Positions 47,038 through 58,439 of a DNA stretch of 64,000 nucleotides are shown here, piece by piece. A program made the position numbers and the translations under genes. How positions within the stretch are numbered: the first letter of the stretch is position 1; the number at the start of each line of letters is the position of its first letter. This stretch comes from Lepidodermella squamata. Lineage: Eukaryota; Gastrotricha. Location of the stretch: positions 3,782,001 to 3,846,000 of the forward strand of contig JBLDXI010000017.1 in NCBI GenBank assembly GCA_047495785.1. Direction: 5' to 3'. Below the pieces are notes generated by a model. The model searched no databases. It was given only the letters and a program-made list of their open reading frames with translations, and was not told the origin of the DNA.

Positions 47038-47154
47038 TTCCGAATTGAAATAAATTCTGGAAAATTGTAATGTATTTGCACCGAACAGTCTCTATTCAAT
47101 TTTAACCTTTTAAAGCACATTTTTTTTAAATTTCCCTCTAAGAAAAATCAAAGC

Positions 47155-47857
47155 CAGCGTTTCCCAAACCGTGTCCTATAGGACACTCGTGTACTAAGCC
47201 AACTTTCAAGTGTCCTGTAGGACACTGGTGTCCTATGGGCCTCAAAATGGCAGAAGGACAAAAATAGGTAGATCCACACTAAGAAACAAGGCATTTTTGG
47301 ACCATTTTCAGACTCAAAATCGGGAAAAAGCCGCCAGCTAAAGCTCGATTCGCTCGCGAGTTGCCTATTTATGAAATATTTTATGAAAACATTCGATCGG
47401 ACGGTAACCGGTACTTTCCGCGTGGTTTGGCTGAATCTCTGATATGATAAATGATAGAATCAATTTTTGAAACTGACCCATATCCCTTGTTATTTAAGCA
47501 CGTTACAGATTGCACCTTACGACATGATTAATTGAAATTTCATAATTGATGAGTGAATTTCTGGGAAAACCCCAAGGCATAGCCTCAATTTTAAGATGTT
47601 ATACGTCGTTTTTCAGTGTCGAATTCTAAAAATTTTCTCGCTTCGCTCGCGTTTGGTTTGCATTTTATCCGGGATTTTATCAATTTCGAGCTCGGTTGCC
47701 ATCAAAACCAATTTAAACAAGCAATCAATTTGCAGCTCAAAAAATTGTATCCGTTCCGAACCAAATTTCATTCATTTTAGCATTCATTTAGTGTCCTACG
47801 AGCCATTCTCATAGGACACTACTGTGTCCTACCAGACAAAAAGTTTGGGAACCGCTG
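47155..47857. mobile_element. 703-bp hAT-type non-autonomous element
   Basis: Ends 'cagcgtttcccaaac' and 'gtttgggaaccgctg' are inverted repeats with the CAGNGGTTCCCAAAC form of hAT (Charlie-like) elements. An exact 8-bp direct duplication 'atcaaagc' flanks it (47147-47154 and 47858-47865), the hAT hallmark. Next to both ends sit copies of 'gtgtcctataggacac'-like palindromes. No transposase inside. Confidence 0.92.
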
Positions 47858-48423
47858 ATCAAAGCGAACTATCGAAGTAGAATTATAGTTGTCTTAATTT
47901 TAGCGGAGCTTTCATAATTTAAATATAATTTTTTAGCGGAACCAAATTCTGGAATAATTAATGCAAAACCACTTTTTGAAACTTTCCGGAATGTCATGAT
48001 TGATCGGCATAATTTATACTGTATACGTACAAATTTTCACGGTAATTTTATTTTCGCGAAATTTCGCGACGACCTCGCCTCGCGAATTCAAGATTCGCGA
48101 AAATTTATCCCTCGCGATAATTGATTGCACGCGAAAATTTATCCACCGCGTAAATTAATTGCCCGCGAAAAAAAATCGCCCGCAAAGATTACGTAATTCT
48201 AGTCCGTCTTCATTAAACCTTGTATTTTATTATCGTATTCACTTCTTCCACTATTTGGATTCTATAATACGAAATACCTGCTCGAAAACAACGTTAGTTA
48301 CGGCAATCTATCAACAATTCATCACGGGCTTTAATATGCGATTAGTATTAGTATTAGTATTAGTACGAGAGGTCAGCAGAAAAGCACTGCAAGAAATTAT
48401 TACAAAAAGGCGAGGCTTCACAT

Positions 48424-51400
48424 TCAATTTTGGACAATCAAAATTTTTGGAACTTTGATTTTAAAAATATTTGGAGATTTTGGAGACAAAACTGGTAGGC
48501 TAGGAAATAAACGAAGATTTTGATTTTCAAAGCAAGCTTTGGCAAACTGTCGCATTTTTAAAGCATCAAATTCCACGTGAGATGGATGACGACCATGCGC
48601 GATCTCGGCTAGATTGGCCATTGCGTATAGGCCGCAATCGTTGAAGTTTCGTTGTTGTGAGCAAGGCTGAACTACGATTTCGATGAATCCCTCATCGTCA
48701 ACATAGAGGCGGTAGCATTCCACGAGCTGACGTTGGGCGTGCTTCGAAAGCTGCCTGTTGAACAGCGAGTCGAAAACTTCGATCATGCCGTTAATATTCG
48801 ACGACAAAAACCAGTGCTGTCGATTCTTATCGTGGTGAATTTGTATTCCTAATGAAAATACCATGTAGGAATGGCAGAACTAAATTGAACTCTAATACAA
48901 ACCTCCTGTTCTCGGCATCGCATCGAAACCTTCGCGACTAGAAGACATCAAGGTAGAACATTGTCCTCGAGCTTCAGGATTGACTCGCTTGGAAAGCAAC
49001 TGGGTGGCGTCCATCAACTTGTCATTCAGCCAGGCCGAATTATCGCTCATTATCTCCCGCTCGCGGGTTGTCAAATGCAGTTCTGGAACCCATAAACCAG
49101 AATCGGAGCTTCCATCATCGCCATCATCAATGACAATGATATTGCTCGGGCAAGGCGTCGATGAAGGCAACTGCTTCAAATTAGAAGCGACGAGAGATAA
49201 CGGGGATTCGGTCTGAACTGACGAGGCCGAGGCGGAAATCGACGGCGAATCACCTTTCACCTCGCGAAATGGATTCTCAGTCAAGTCAGACGAGCTGGAA
49301 CGAGAAATAGCTTCGATGGGTTCAGTGATGGCCGATTCGATAGTAGGAGTAATGCGACTTGGTGGCTCTTCGGGCAGCGGCGAGCGTGGAAATAAAAGGC
49401 GCTTTCTCGACCGTGTGACAGGGCCGTCGTAGAGCTCATCTTCATCATCGAGTACGGGAAGATCATCGTCATTCAGCATTTCGGCTGGCAAAACCTCATC
49501 GAACAAAACCCCACAACGCTGCCAGCTTTTCAAGATTTTCGCACGTTCTCCTTGCAACCGCTCCCAAGCGTGAGTCAGCCAAAACGCTGTCAATGGTTTG
49601 ATGATGCTTGCTCGGGTATCTACTGGAGCCACATTTTCCGGGTCTTTCTCATAAGCTTTGAGGAATTGCTCGGTGTGCCAGGTATGGTACGATTGGCGAT
49701 AGTCAGACTTGATCGATTGATTGAGAATGAAGTCAGCAGGCTGGCATTCGCTTGTCAAATTAGGCGGAATGAAGTCAGCAGGCTGGCATTCGCTTGTCAA
49801 ATTAGGCGGAATGAAGACCGGTACCATGTTGTGTGAGCGTAAATACTCCTTGAATGACTCTGAGTGGTGGCAAGAGTTGTGATCAAGGAGGACCAAGGCC
49901 GGCTGCTCGGACGGCAAAGAGAGCGCTTCGCGGGTAGCAACGCAATACGGTGCGAGAATTTTATCGACCAGACGGATCATCGTCCCGTCTTGAGACCAGT
50001 GATTGTTGGTCTGCGTGACATCGAAAGAGGGTGGAAACACGAGGCCACGATGAGTTCGATCGGTCAAACCGGTGTAAATAACCTAAAATATAAATAATTT
50101 TAGAAAATTGAGCGACACGCAGAAACATGAAATTTAACACACCTGAAACGGTAGAAGTTCTCCGGACATGGTGGATGTCAAAATGACGGTTATTTCCCGT
50201 TTATCGTCAGCGCCGGCGATTTTGACCTGCTCGGCCCCTCGTTTCTCCATGGTCCAGTCGCCGATAGGAACTAGCTTGCAGCCCATTTGGTCGAAATTCA
50301 AAATCAGCTCAGGTGGAACGCCACACTCGAGGGCCAACCTTCGCACCAACTCACGAAATTCGCGAATTATTTCGTCTTTATTAGGCACGTCCGCCTTCGC
50401 GCTCTTCGTTCCTTTCCGCTTGACAAAATTCATGCGGCGAAACAGACTTTGCGCCCAGCTTTTTTCAAGGCGGACTCGTGACCCGCCAGGGCCATTTAAA
50501 AGCGTGGGACATTCGACCTGAACGATGGCTTTCGCGACCGAAGTTGCGACTAATGTTGAAACTGCTCCGCCTTGATCCCGTAAAGCGCGTAAAACCTGAA
50601 TGAAAAATTCAAATCTATCAAAATTGATTTTTAATTAAGGTAGATTGAAAAAACTTCTATATGAAAAAAATATGTTGGACTATCGTGAGCGCGCGCACTT
50701 GTACTATTGCCTACTTCACTCCCGCTCCCGCTCGCTATCAGTCCGCATTCCTCGCACACTTGACTGCGCGCGCGCTCACTACTCAGCCGAATTTTTCAAA
50801 ATTCAATTTTTAATTTTAATTGCGTGCTCATATGTTTTAGCCTTTCGCGCTGATTCAGATTATCTAATTTATTTCATTGAATTCCTATCTTTCGAAAAGT
50901 ATCACGAATTGACATTTTAACGCGGAAAATGAAAAATGATGAAAAAATTACGGCAAAAATCTAGTCGGGGAGCATGAAATCAAAAAGTTCTTACCTTGAT
51001 AATATTCTGATCGGTTCGGTCAGGCAGCATCAGCGAGGCGCCAGATTCCTTCGGAAGACTGGTTATTTGACTCGAGTCGAATTTTACAGCGCCAAGTCGC
51101 TCCAGGTACTGCTTGTAAATGCTTCGACACGTTGACTCGTTTAAAGGCGAACCGACGATCAACGAAAATTTTCGAGCTGTTTTCTGCCCACCGATTTCAC
51201 GAACTGATAGCGCGATTTTCAAACGTTGCTCTTCAGAAAGCTGATGATAACGACCAGGTCGCTTTTTGTCAGAGCTCAGAGGCGCGCCAAAATTATCGAG
51301 AGTTGCACTGATAGCTGTATTTGCGGCGGCCAGCGTCGTGATGGGTAAGTCAGGAACATCACTGTGTTTGATTTGAAAAGCGGCCTTTGGCACCGGCGAG

Positions 51401-51429
51401 AAGTAAGAGTTGATAAGTTTCATGCTCAT
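48424..51429 (-). CDS. DDE_1 transposase fused to a C-terminal Ulp1/SENP-like C48 cysteine protease, 830 aa
   Basis: Four exons on the minus strand: 51429-50995, 50595-50143, 50082-48903 and 48848-48424, phases 0, 0, 1, with standard splice sites; 830 codons open throughout. Residues about 60-115 form a helix-turn-helix-like region (HQLSEEQRLKIALSVREIGG). The DDE core has Asp247 (ILNFDQMG), Asp363 (LVLLDHNSC) and the third Asp in SECQPAD (399, repeated at 413). About 450-620 is a Ser/Pro/Glu-rich linker. About 630-770 matches the Ulp1 fold: LTTREREIMSDNSAWLNDKL, then His701 (QHWFLSSNI), Asp716 (IEVFDSL), Gln754/755 and Cys761 (RNFNDCGLYAM). All protease residues expected for SUMO/NEDD8-type cleavage are present. 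It would cut and paste the surrounding element; the protease target is unknown. Oddity: a 14-residue duplication over the third catalytic Asp. Confidence 0.88.
49725..49808 (-). repeat. 42-bp exact tandem duplication inside the transposase exon
   Basis: Two identical 42-bp units (49725-49766 and 49767-49808). On the minus strand each encodes FIPPNLTSECQPAD. The frame is kept. Because the unit contains the third catalytic Asp of the DDE core, the protein has two candidates for that residue. Confidence 0.95.
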
Positions 51430-52012
51430 TTCTTAGCTGTGTGAACGCTACTTGAGTGGCTTGACACGAGCTTAAGTGGGTACCGTTGCGAGTCGCCGCT
51501 GATTGGCTCAAACGATTAAGCCAATGAACAGTCACTGCCGTTTAACTGGTGGTTGATTGTCCGTCATGTGGTTATCAAAAGAAATGAGCGGCACGTGCCC
51601 GCGCTTATGCCTCGCCGCTACTTTTTCTTTACATCCGACCGCGACTCCATTAGTGCACCATTATAGATCGAGTAGTCGATTAGGCGCGCCTCGATTGAGC
51701 TCACTTTCCGCTTTTCGACACAGCTACCAATTTCGCACCCAACTGCTAGTATCACCCGCATCACCGGAAAGGCGCGCGCACGCGCGCAACGTAATCGCCG
51801 CGCGCGGACACTAGTTATTACGCGAAACGCGCATAACTTTTACCGAGATCGCGGTATCCTCGCGAATTCAAGATTTTCGCGAAAATTAGTGTTTTATTAC
51901 GCAATTATCCAAGGATCGCCCTCGCGAATTTAAAATTTCGCGAAAATAAAAAATGGTCATTTTTGGGCAATTCGCGAATTCAAGATTACCGCGAAAATTA
52001 GTACGTATACAG

Positions 52013-52930
52013 TAATATTTGTCCTTAAAATTCAACGTAAATTTCTGAAAAAGATATGCATCACTATAAAATTCATAGATTGCCTCAATTACTTAGAAAT
52101 ATTCCTTTTGGCTTATCTAGAATTAGGTTCATCAGCATGCAGATTTGGCTCAGCTGCAGTCAAATTTAGTACCGCTAAAAATCCCATTTAAATCGAAAGC
52201 TCCACCTACCACTCTTCCAGACTTATCGAAATTAAGGTAGATTCGAACATTTTTGGGAAGGCTTCAAAACATCAGTCCTCACAGCAGGCGCTCAGGCTTA
52301 GCCCCTGATTTTCAACCAATGGACTAACATGATGGTCTTTTCACACCAAAAATTGAGGAACATAAGTCATGAAAACTCCGTAATGTAACTCAGACCTCAC
52401 TTTGGTCGAAAAAGTCGTTTTTCGAAAATTTTCCTAAATTCATAAGCCGGACTCCTAAAGTTATGATGAGTCCATATTCAGAAAACTACGCAGAATTTTA
52501 TCGAAATAAATTCGTTTTATTGCTGCGTGGCGTTTGCACCGATTTTTGAGTTTATCTTGCTTTGAAGCCTGCTGCTGCTCTGTGGGGGACCCGATTTAAA
52601 TAATATTCTCATTTGGTTACATCGTCCGCTTGCTCTTGATATTGACTTCGTTGATAAGAGTGCTTAGTTAAATTTATGATTTTTATCGATTTTTTTTAGG
52701 CTTTTTTTATCGATTTGACGATAGCTTCCAGGTAGACGTCGATGGAACTTGGCGGGTCTCCTGGCCGCGAGCTCGCGAAGCCAATAAGTCAGCAGTTTTC
52801 GGAATTTGGACCTGTTGGCGTGGTTGAACTTGAACTTTGAGACAAATTGCAAAATAAATCAGTATCAGTGGAAGTCCAACATGGACCGCACCCGGAGCCG
52901 CTGCGGGCCAAACCACACCATCGTTCGGCG
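52013..52930. other. No gene seen between transposon and LINE fragment
   Basis: About 0.9 kb with short frames only. I see no repeat ends or motifs I can name. Confidence 0.35.
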
Positions 52931-53610
52931 CCATGGGCTCTTCTTCCGCCGTCGTCTTGTCAGCTATCTCGCTCTCGTCCGCTCGATCGCCTCTTTCGGC
53001 TGCGTCGTCTTTTCGCCCGCCGCAAGGCAACAGTTGCTCATTCTCCGCGTCCTCCAGAACAAGTGCATGCGTGCTATGCTTCGTCATGCGACAGGCGACC
53101 GCTGAAGGTCTCAGGGGCATAGGTTTTGCGGGCAACTTAGTGCTCTTAGCCACATGCGCTAACTGAAAAAACACAGATCGGCTACAAATGGCTGCGAGTC
53201 AAGTCGGACTGGTGATAAATGCGAAGAAGACACAGAATTTTACTTCGAAACGTAACTTCACGATACGACTCGGCCAAGAGGAGCTGGAAAAGGCAGACGA
53301 CTTTACCTACATGGGTAGCGTTATCACCACAGACGGTGTCCGCAAAGACGTGACCGCAAGACTGAAGAAGGCGAAGCGGCTTTCGCGATGTTGGGGAAAG
53401 TCTGGCGTGATACGAGTCGGCACCATAATCAAGATTTGTTCTGAGGGCCCGCTGTTGGAAAGTCGGATGCCCAACGCTTTCGTGGCGAACCACCATCGAG
53501 CGAGACCTCTCAGAACGCAACATGATCGAGGCCGCACAGCCTGCGGCAAGCAGGAATGGCTGAAGAGCGACCGTTGCAGGATGGGGCAAACCTTGATCTA
53601 CAACTACTTA
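52930..53610 (+). pseudogene. LINE reverse-transcriptase C-terminal fragments
   Basis: Plus strand. Around 52970-53100 the frame reads RSIASFGCVVFSPAARQQLL and ILRVLQNKCMRAMLRHATGD, like the C-terminal 'Y...W.......LQ.QNK.LR' region of Jockey/CR1 elements. At 53188-53600 another frame has QVGLVINAKKTQNF, DFTYMGSVITTDG and DVTARLKKAK, the thumb region of RTE/L2-type LINEs. The two pieces probably come from different elements. Both are short and broken. Confidence 0.55.
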
Positions 53611-56403
53611 TTCCTGCTCATTTTTTGTCACGCTGCAAGCGCATGCTGTGCACGCCCCTGAAAAAAATGGAGTGCACAAGGTGAATCTGCTGCGGCGAAT
53701 AAAATCACGTTACCAATCAATAAATATGAATTAAATTAACTAAAATATTTTTGTATTCGTTAATGCTGAAAATTTATTGAAAATTTTGTCTTTGACCCTG
53801 CTGAAATTCAAAATAAGAGCGCCAAAAAGCGCCGAGAAGTTGGTCGCATAATCCCGAAACTTATCTTACTTATCTTATTGAGTCTCCCCTCAACCTGTAG
53901 CCGATCTCTCCCGCTACCCGGGCGGCTTAGTCAGCTAACAGCAAGTTGCCTACACTGCGCGCAATGCATGTTGGACTTCCACGAGAGCTTCGCGTCAAAG
54001 TGAATGCCTAAGACGCGCAAAACTTCGACCTGAGCGTCAAATGCGGTGCTGATGGTTGCTGCCCGAAAGCGAGCGCTTCACTTTTAGAGGCGCTGAACTG
54101 CTGGCCGCCTACACATCAAGACCCACAACGACCAACTTGAGCTTCTCGGCACGGCGCTGACACGCCCGATAAGCGATTTCGACGGGAAAGTCGACAGCTG
54201 AGTGGTGCTCGCAGAACGCGTATTGTCAAAAATGACGCCTACATTTTCAACGAATCGCGAAATTTAATTCTCGTTGAATAATTGACCGACCGCGAAAATA
54301 ACCACTTTAACAGTAGACAATACCACTATTGTTGGCCACCGCTTGTTACCTCCATTTGGATTGCAGCTGTATTGCTGCTTTCGAAACCATGTACATTTTT
54401 ACAGTATTTTCGGATTGTCGTGCTGGTGATTTTCTCGCGTTTTCTTGTTTTTCGAGGGGTGAATCTGAAAACAGGTCAATAGTATCGAAAACTACCATAT
54501 TTTACGAATTATAAGTCACCACCCTGTATTTTTTCGGGATTCAAGTCCTGACATGTATTTAGGGTTTGCACTTTAGTTTGTCGAACCTAATCAGTAAGTC
54601 TGAAGAGTTCCTAGATCAACAGTTGAAACCGCCGAATAACCGCTATAGCTACTGTCTTCCACCTGTGACTAAGATGGATTAATGTGGATAAATGGCGAAA
54701 ATTATTTGCTGACGCTTAATGACGACAAATCGCTACTTAGCCAGCTTGCATCACTTGCCCAGCAGGTGCTCATGCCACGTCATACAATACTCTTGCCTTT
54801 TAATACGCTTCTGTCCTTTATTATTTCAGATGACCATTACCCTCTGCCCGTTGTTCCGGTTCTGCCCTATATTTCGGTCCTGCCTAATAATTCGTAAAAT
54901 ACGGTACCTTTGCTACCAGAAAAGCTTTCATTCGCTGTCGAGTAGTTACAATATTACAATGAAATTCTCTGCCTTCGTATCTCAGGGGCATTCATGAGAT
55001 TGACCCTTTCTAAACGTCGCTAGTACTCCGTTTACTAGATAAATTCTTATCCGACCTCTGTAAAAACCATAATGCTAGGCATCACCGAACTCGCTGAACC
55101 ACACAGACCGACCAAACATACTCGACGACGTTCAGCGCCGTGCACGACCGTGCTCCGAGGTTTCGGCACTGCCTGGACCTTCTTCTACTACTCGCAAACC
55201 AGCAACCTATCGAGAACATTTGGGTCGACATCCGAATAAAATCGGGGGTTCGGCGTATCCTCTATTTACAGACCATCTCGTCGTTACTAAAGGGCGTCAA
55301 TTTCCCCGCGCACGCCAAGTTTTTAACAGATCGATTATCAAATTAAGTAGCGCAAGAATTCTATTTCCTGCTGGTAGCATAATGGAAGAAGATAGCCCTC
55401 GTCATCATCAATGGCGATTCGAACATTAATACTGCAAACGCTTCGATCGCTGCTGATCTAGTCAGAACTCTTAAAGCTAATGAATTCGCTCAAATCGACG
55501 ACTCATATAGTCTTTCTATGACCACTATGGAAAGGCCTGTTTCCTGAACACTGGGTCCCCAAATTCAAAGGGTTTTTATCTTCCGGTCAAAGCGGTCAAA
55601 GTCACATTTGTGAGCAGCGCTATCTGAACACCGCGATAAGCGGCGGATGGTGAAAATTATGAGTCTCCTATTGGGGTCATCTTGATTGAGACTTGGAATT
55701 GAAGCTAGAACCCAACTCTTGCGCTCTCTATGTAAGTATTGATATAATTTGTTACCGGTCCACTCCAAGTCTCCAGCGCTCGAAGTGAATCATTGGCTCA
55801 CAAATACATCAAACTGGCGTCGGATAAAACTGCGACTGGTTTGGTGATAGCGTTTGTGCGCCAATTTCGCTGCTGGAAATTTGGGTGCGCATTTTGCAAT
55901 TGCATTTTGAGATACGTACCAAGTCATTTCTCGGCACACATGAAAGAACTTGAAAGACACGTCCCTAAAGCGTCTTTCTGAAATTTATTCCTGTTTGATT
56001 TTCTCAAGTGTCTTTTCTAAATATTTTCTGTTTTTTTTTGTTGTAGGAATATTTGAGTTCAGAGGTTTCCTTGACAGAAAAATGAATGCTGAAGAATATC
56101 TGCGCCTTTGATTGACGCATCAGCCACCCCGGAGCGACCACCCTCGACAAAATATATCGCCATCGTTAGTTCAAACTCGAAATCAGACACTGGTGAACGG
56201 AATCTCTGGCTATCAGTTTATCCACAGTGACTTTGAGAACAAGAAGTCATCAAACAAATAAGCAAGCGATCTCCATGACCACATCGTCCTGCCGATGACA
56301 GGGTGTGCGATTTTCATTGCACCTGAAGCTGAAGCGCGAGCTTGAAACTGGTGTCGGCAGAGAGCAAGTGCCTTGTTTTCAGGTAGTCACCGAATAGTCA
56401 GTT

Positions 56404-56448
56404 ATGTATGTATGTATGTATGTATGTATGTATGTATGTATGTATGTT
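56404..56448. repeat. (ATGT)n microsatellite
   Basis: About eleven uninterrupted copies of 'tatg'. Simple sequence repeat, likely polymorphic. Confidence 0.95.
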
Positions 56449-57482
56449 ATAATTTGAGTACCTAGTCAATTGTCGACAATATAACGACGCCACATGTAAT
56501 GTATAATAGGTCCAGTTAACTCAGAAAATCTGTGCTGTTCTCAGCTCGCTTCTGAGAACCTAACAGTAAACAGTAAATGGTAAATGAAAATCCTCTTCGA
56601 CCATTGGATCATTATTCCGACGTATCATGAAATTCGCATAAATCTTTATTTGTTTTTATTTACGAAGAAATTTCGGCTGTCGTTGTTGTTAAAAGACATA
56701 GCCTAGATCATTCACCAATATTTTGAAAGCGTTAGGGTCAACAGTAGTAGGGAAAACGTCTTTTTGCGGGTCTTTCCATGCGGTCATACGTGTGAAGGGA
56801 ATAATGTCCCTACACCATGCCCAGAGCTTCTTGCTGCGAGCCGGATCTGGGGATTGTGTGTGTGTGTTACTCCACTTCCATGATGGCGTTTGGAAGCTGT
56901 GCTTGGATAGTTTAACAAATCTCGACCGAATTTGAACGGTACCGCGGTCCTCAACCACTAAGGTCATAACACCGACGAATCTACGTTGGCCCAGTGGTTG
57001 CAGCCTCACTCCCGTGGCTTTGACGAACCTTACCTGCACTCGTCCAGAAGTTCAAGTACCATTGGATTCCCTGCAAAAGTATAGGCAACCATTCAGAATT
57101 CGAGTATCGGTAGTTCGTAGGTTTTGAAGGCATTTGCCATCTGACCGAGAGACAGATATGGTCTCAGTCGGAGTAGCTGGGTGATTTTTTTGCGGATGCA
57201 TTTATCCATTGACAGCACTGTCGAGCACTAGCCCCAGTAGTGTTGTTGTAGTATCTTCTTAGTCGTTCAACCTCAACTTGTTCGCGTTGCACAAGCTTTG
57301 CAAAATCGCTCGATTTTCGTTAAAGACAACAAAACTTTCCACTGGCAATAAAAGCTGATTAAATTGAATAAACGTTCAGTTTCTAATACAGTTCTGGTGA
57401 CTTTAAGTATGTAAACGTACTAAGTATTCGATTCTGAACATTTTAAAATTGAAATTATCATTAAAATCGTAAAAAAAATTAT

Positions 57483-57600
57483 CTGCCAAAAGAAGTTTAA
57501 TTTACTGCCGAAAAAGTCTTTGCTGCCAAAAAAGTACTGTCTGCCGAAAAAAGAATTCTGCTGCCAAAAAGAGATTTTTGCTGCCAAAAAAGGTTTTTTC
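57483..57600. repeat. Degenerate tandem repeat around 'ctgccaaaaaag'
   Basis: Six spaced copies of 'ctgcc(a/g)aaaaa' at intervals of about 20-25 nt, each followed by a short T-rich or mixed stretch. It reads as a decayed minisatellite. Confidence 0.7.
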
Positions 57601-58439
57601 CATATTGAAAGTTGTTGCTTGAATCTTAATTCTGTGATTCTATCAGGATTAGATTAATTAGCATTGATTTGGCGGATAACGAATTTTTATTCGTAGCATA
57701 TGACATTGGCATCGTCGACACTTCTGATTAGTCGGACTTCGTTTTTGACTAGTTTTATCTATTGTTCAGTCGTCATTTCACGATCAAAATGATGCGCGGA
57801 ATTCGATCGGGCACCAATCGATAGCTCTTGATTACAGCAATCGATTTATAAATGATGATCCATAGTGACCCTCACAGTTCGGAAATTGTTTTCGGTGACA
57901 TGTAATGCTCATACCCGAAAGGCTTAAATGCCCTATAGGCGTTATATATATATCGTTTTATCAACATTAAAGTATTTTTTCTGCATTTTGCAGGCATCGA
58001 TTGTAGCGACTTATCTAAAGTTCGCAGAAACATCTCGAAGCCATGAATACCATACATCGATAACTACGTTCACTATGATGCTATCTCCGAATGGAAACAT
58101 TTTGGAACTACAAACAGTCAAAAACGTACAGCGTGATCTGAATGGAAATCGAGCGTGCGCATCACAGCGTGAGACCAGCACTAAAGGTGAGCTTTTCATA
58201 ATTTGATTCTTCTTTTAGTTTGATAATCAAAACAGTCATTTGAGGCATTTTAAGCACATTCAATTTGTGAATTTTTCAACGAGGCTACTACCAATTGAAT
58301 GAGGACTCGCTCCGCTTTTTGTTTGAAAGAAATAGTGTTCACGGATAAAACTGTTAACTCAAACTATAATATGTATAATTGTTGAATCATGTTCATTGTT
58401 TATGATTTACAAATTCGGGCAACACCTCTATCGAAACCG

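Larger units (their letters stand above)
48019..52012 (-). mobile_element. 4-kb pogo/Tigger-like DNA transposon carrying a DDE-Ulp1 fusion gene
   Basis: Terminal inverted repeats of about 26 nt, 'ctgtatacgtacaaattttc' on the left and its near-complement ending 'gtacgtatacag' on the right (2 mismatches). 'ta' lies on each side (48017-48018 and 52013-52014). Subterminal zones at both ends repeat 'cgcgaattcaagatt' and 'cgcgaaaatt' several times, probable transposase binding sites. One four-exon gene on the minus strand fills the middle. TA duplication plus DDE_1-type transposase places it in the pogo/Tigger branch of IS630-Tc1-mariner. Intact ends and gene suggest recent activity. Confidence 0.88.
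53620..58430. other. Repeat-poor intergenic region, no gene recognised
   Basis: 4.8 kb with short frames only. Named structures are the ATGT microsatellite at 56404-56448 and a degenerate tandem repeat at 57483-57600. A minus frame at 57039-56689 (VRLQPLGQRRFVGVMTLVVE...) is open for 116 codons but shows no motif I know. Two short patches near 54.25 and 55.1-55.5 kb may be decayed transposon sequence. Confidence 0.4.

Noticed and set aside
56404-56448. CRISPR-like or regulatory array
   Set aside because: It is a simple ATGT microsatellite without spacers.
57483-57600. Coding repeat
   Set aside because: Units vary in length and shift frame; stops occur in all frames.
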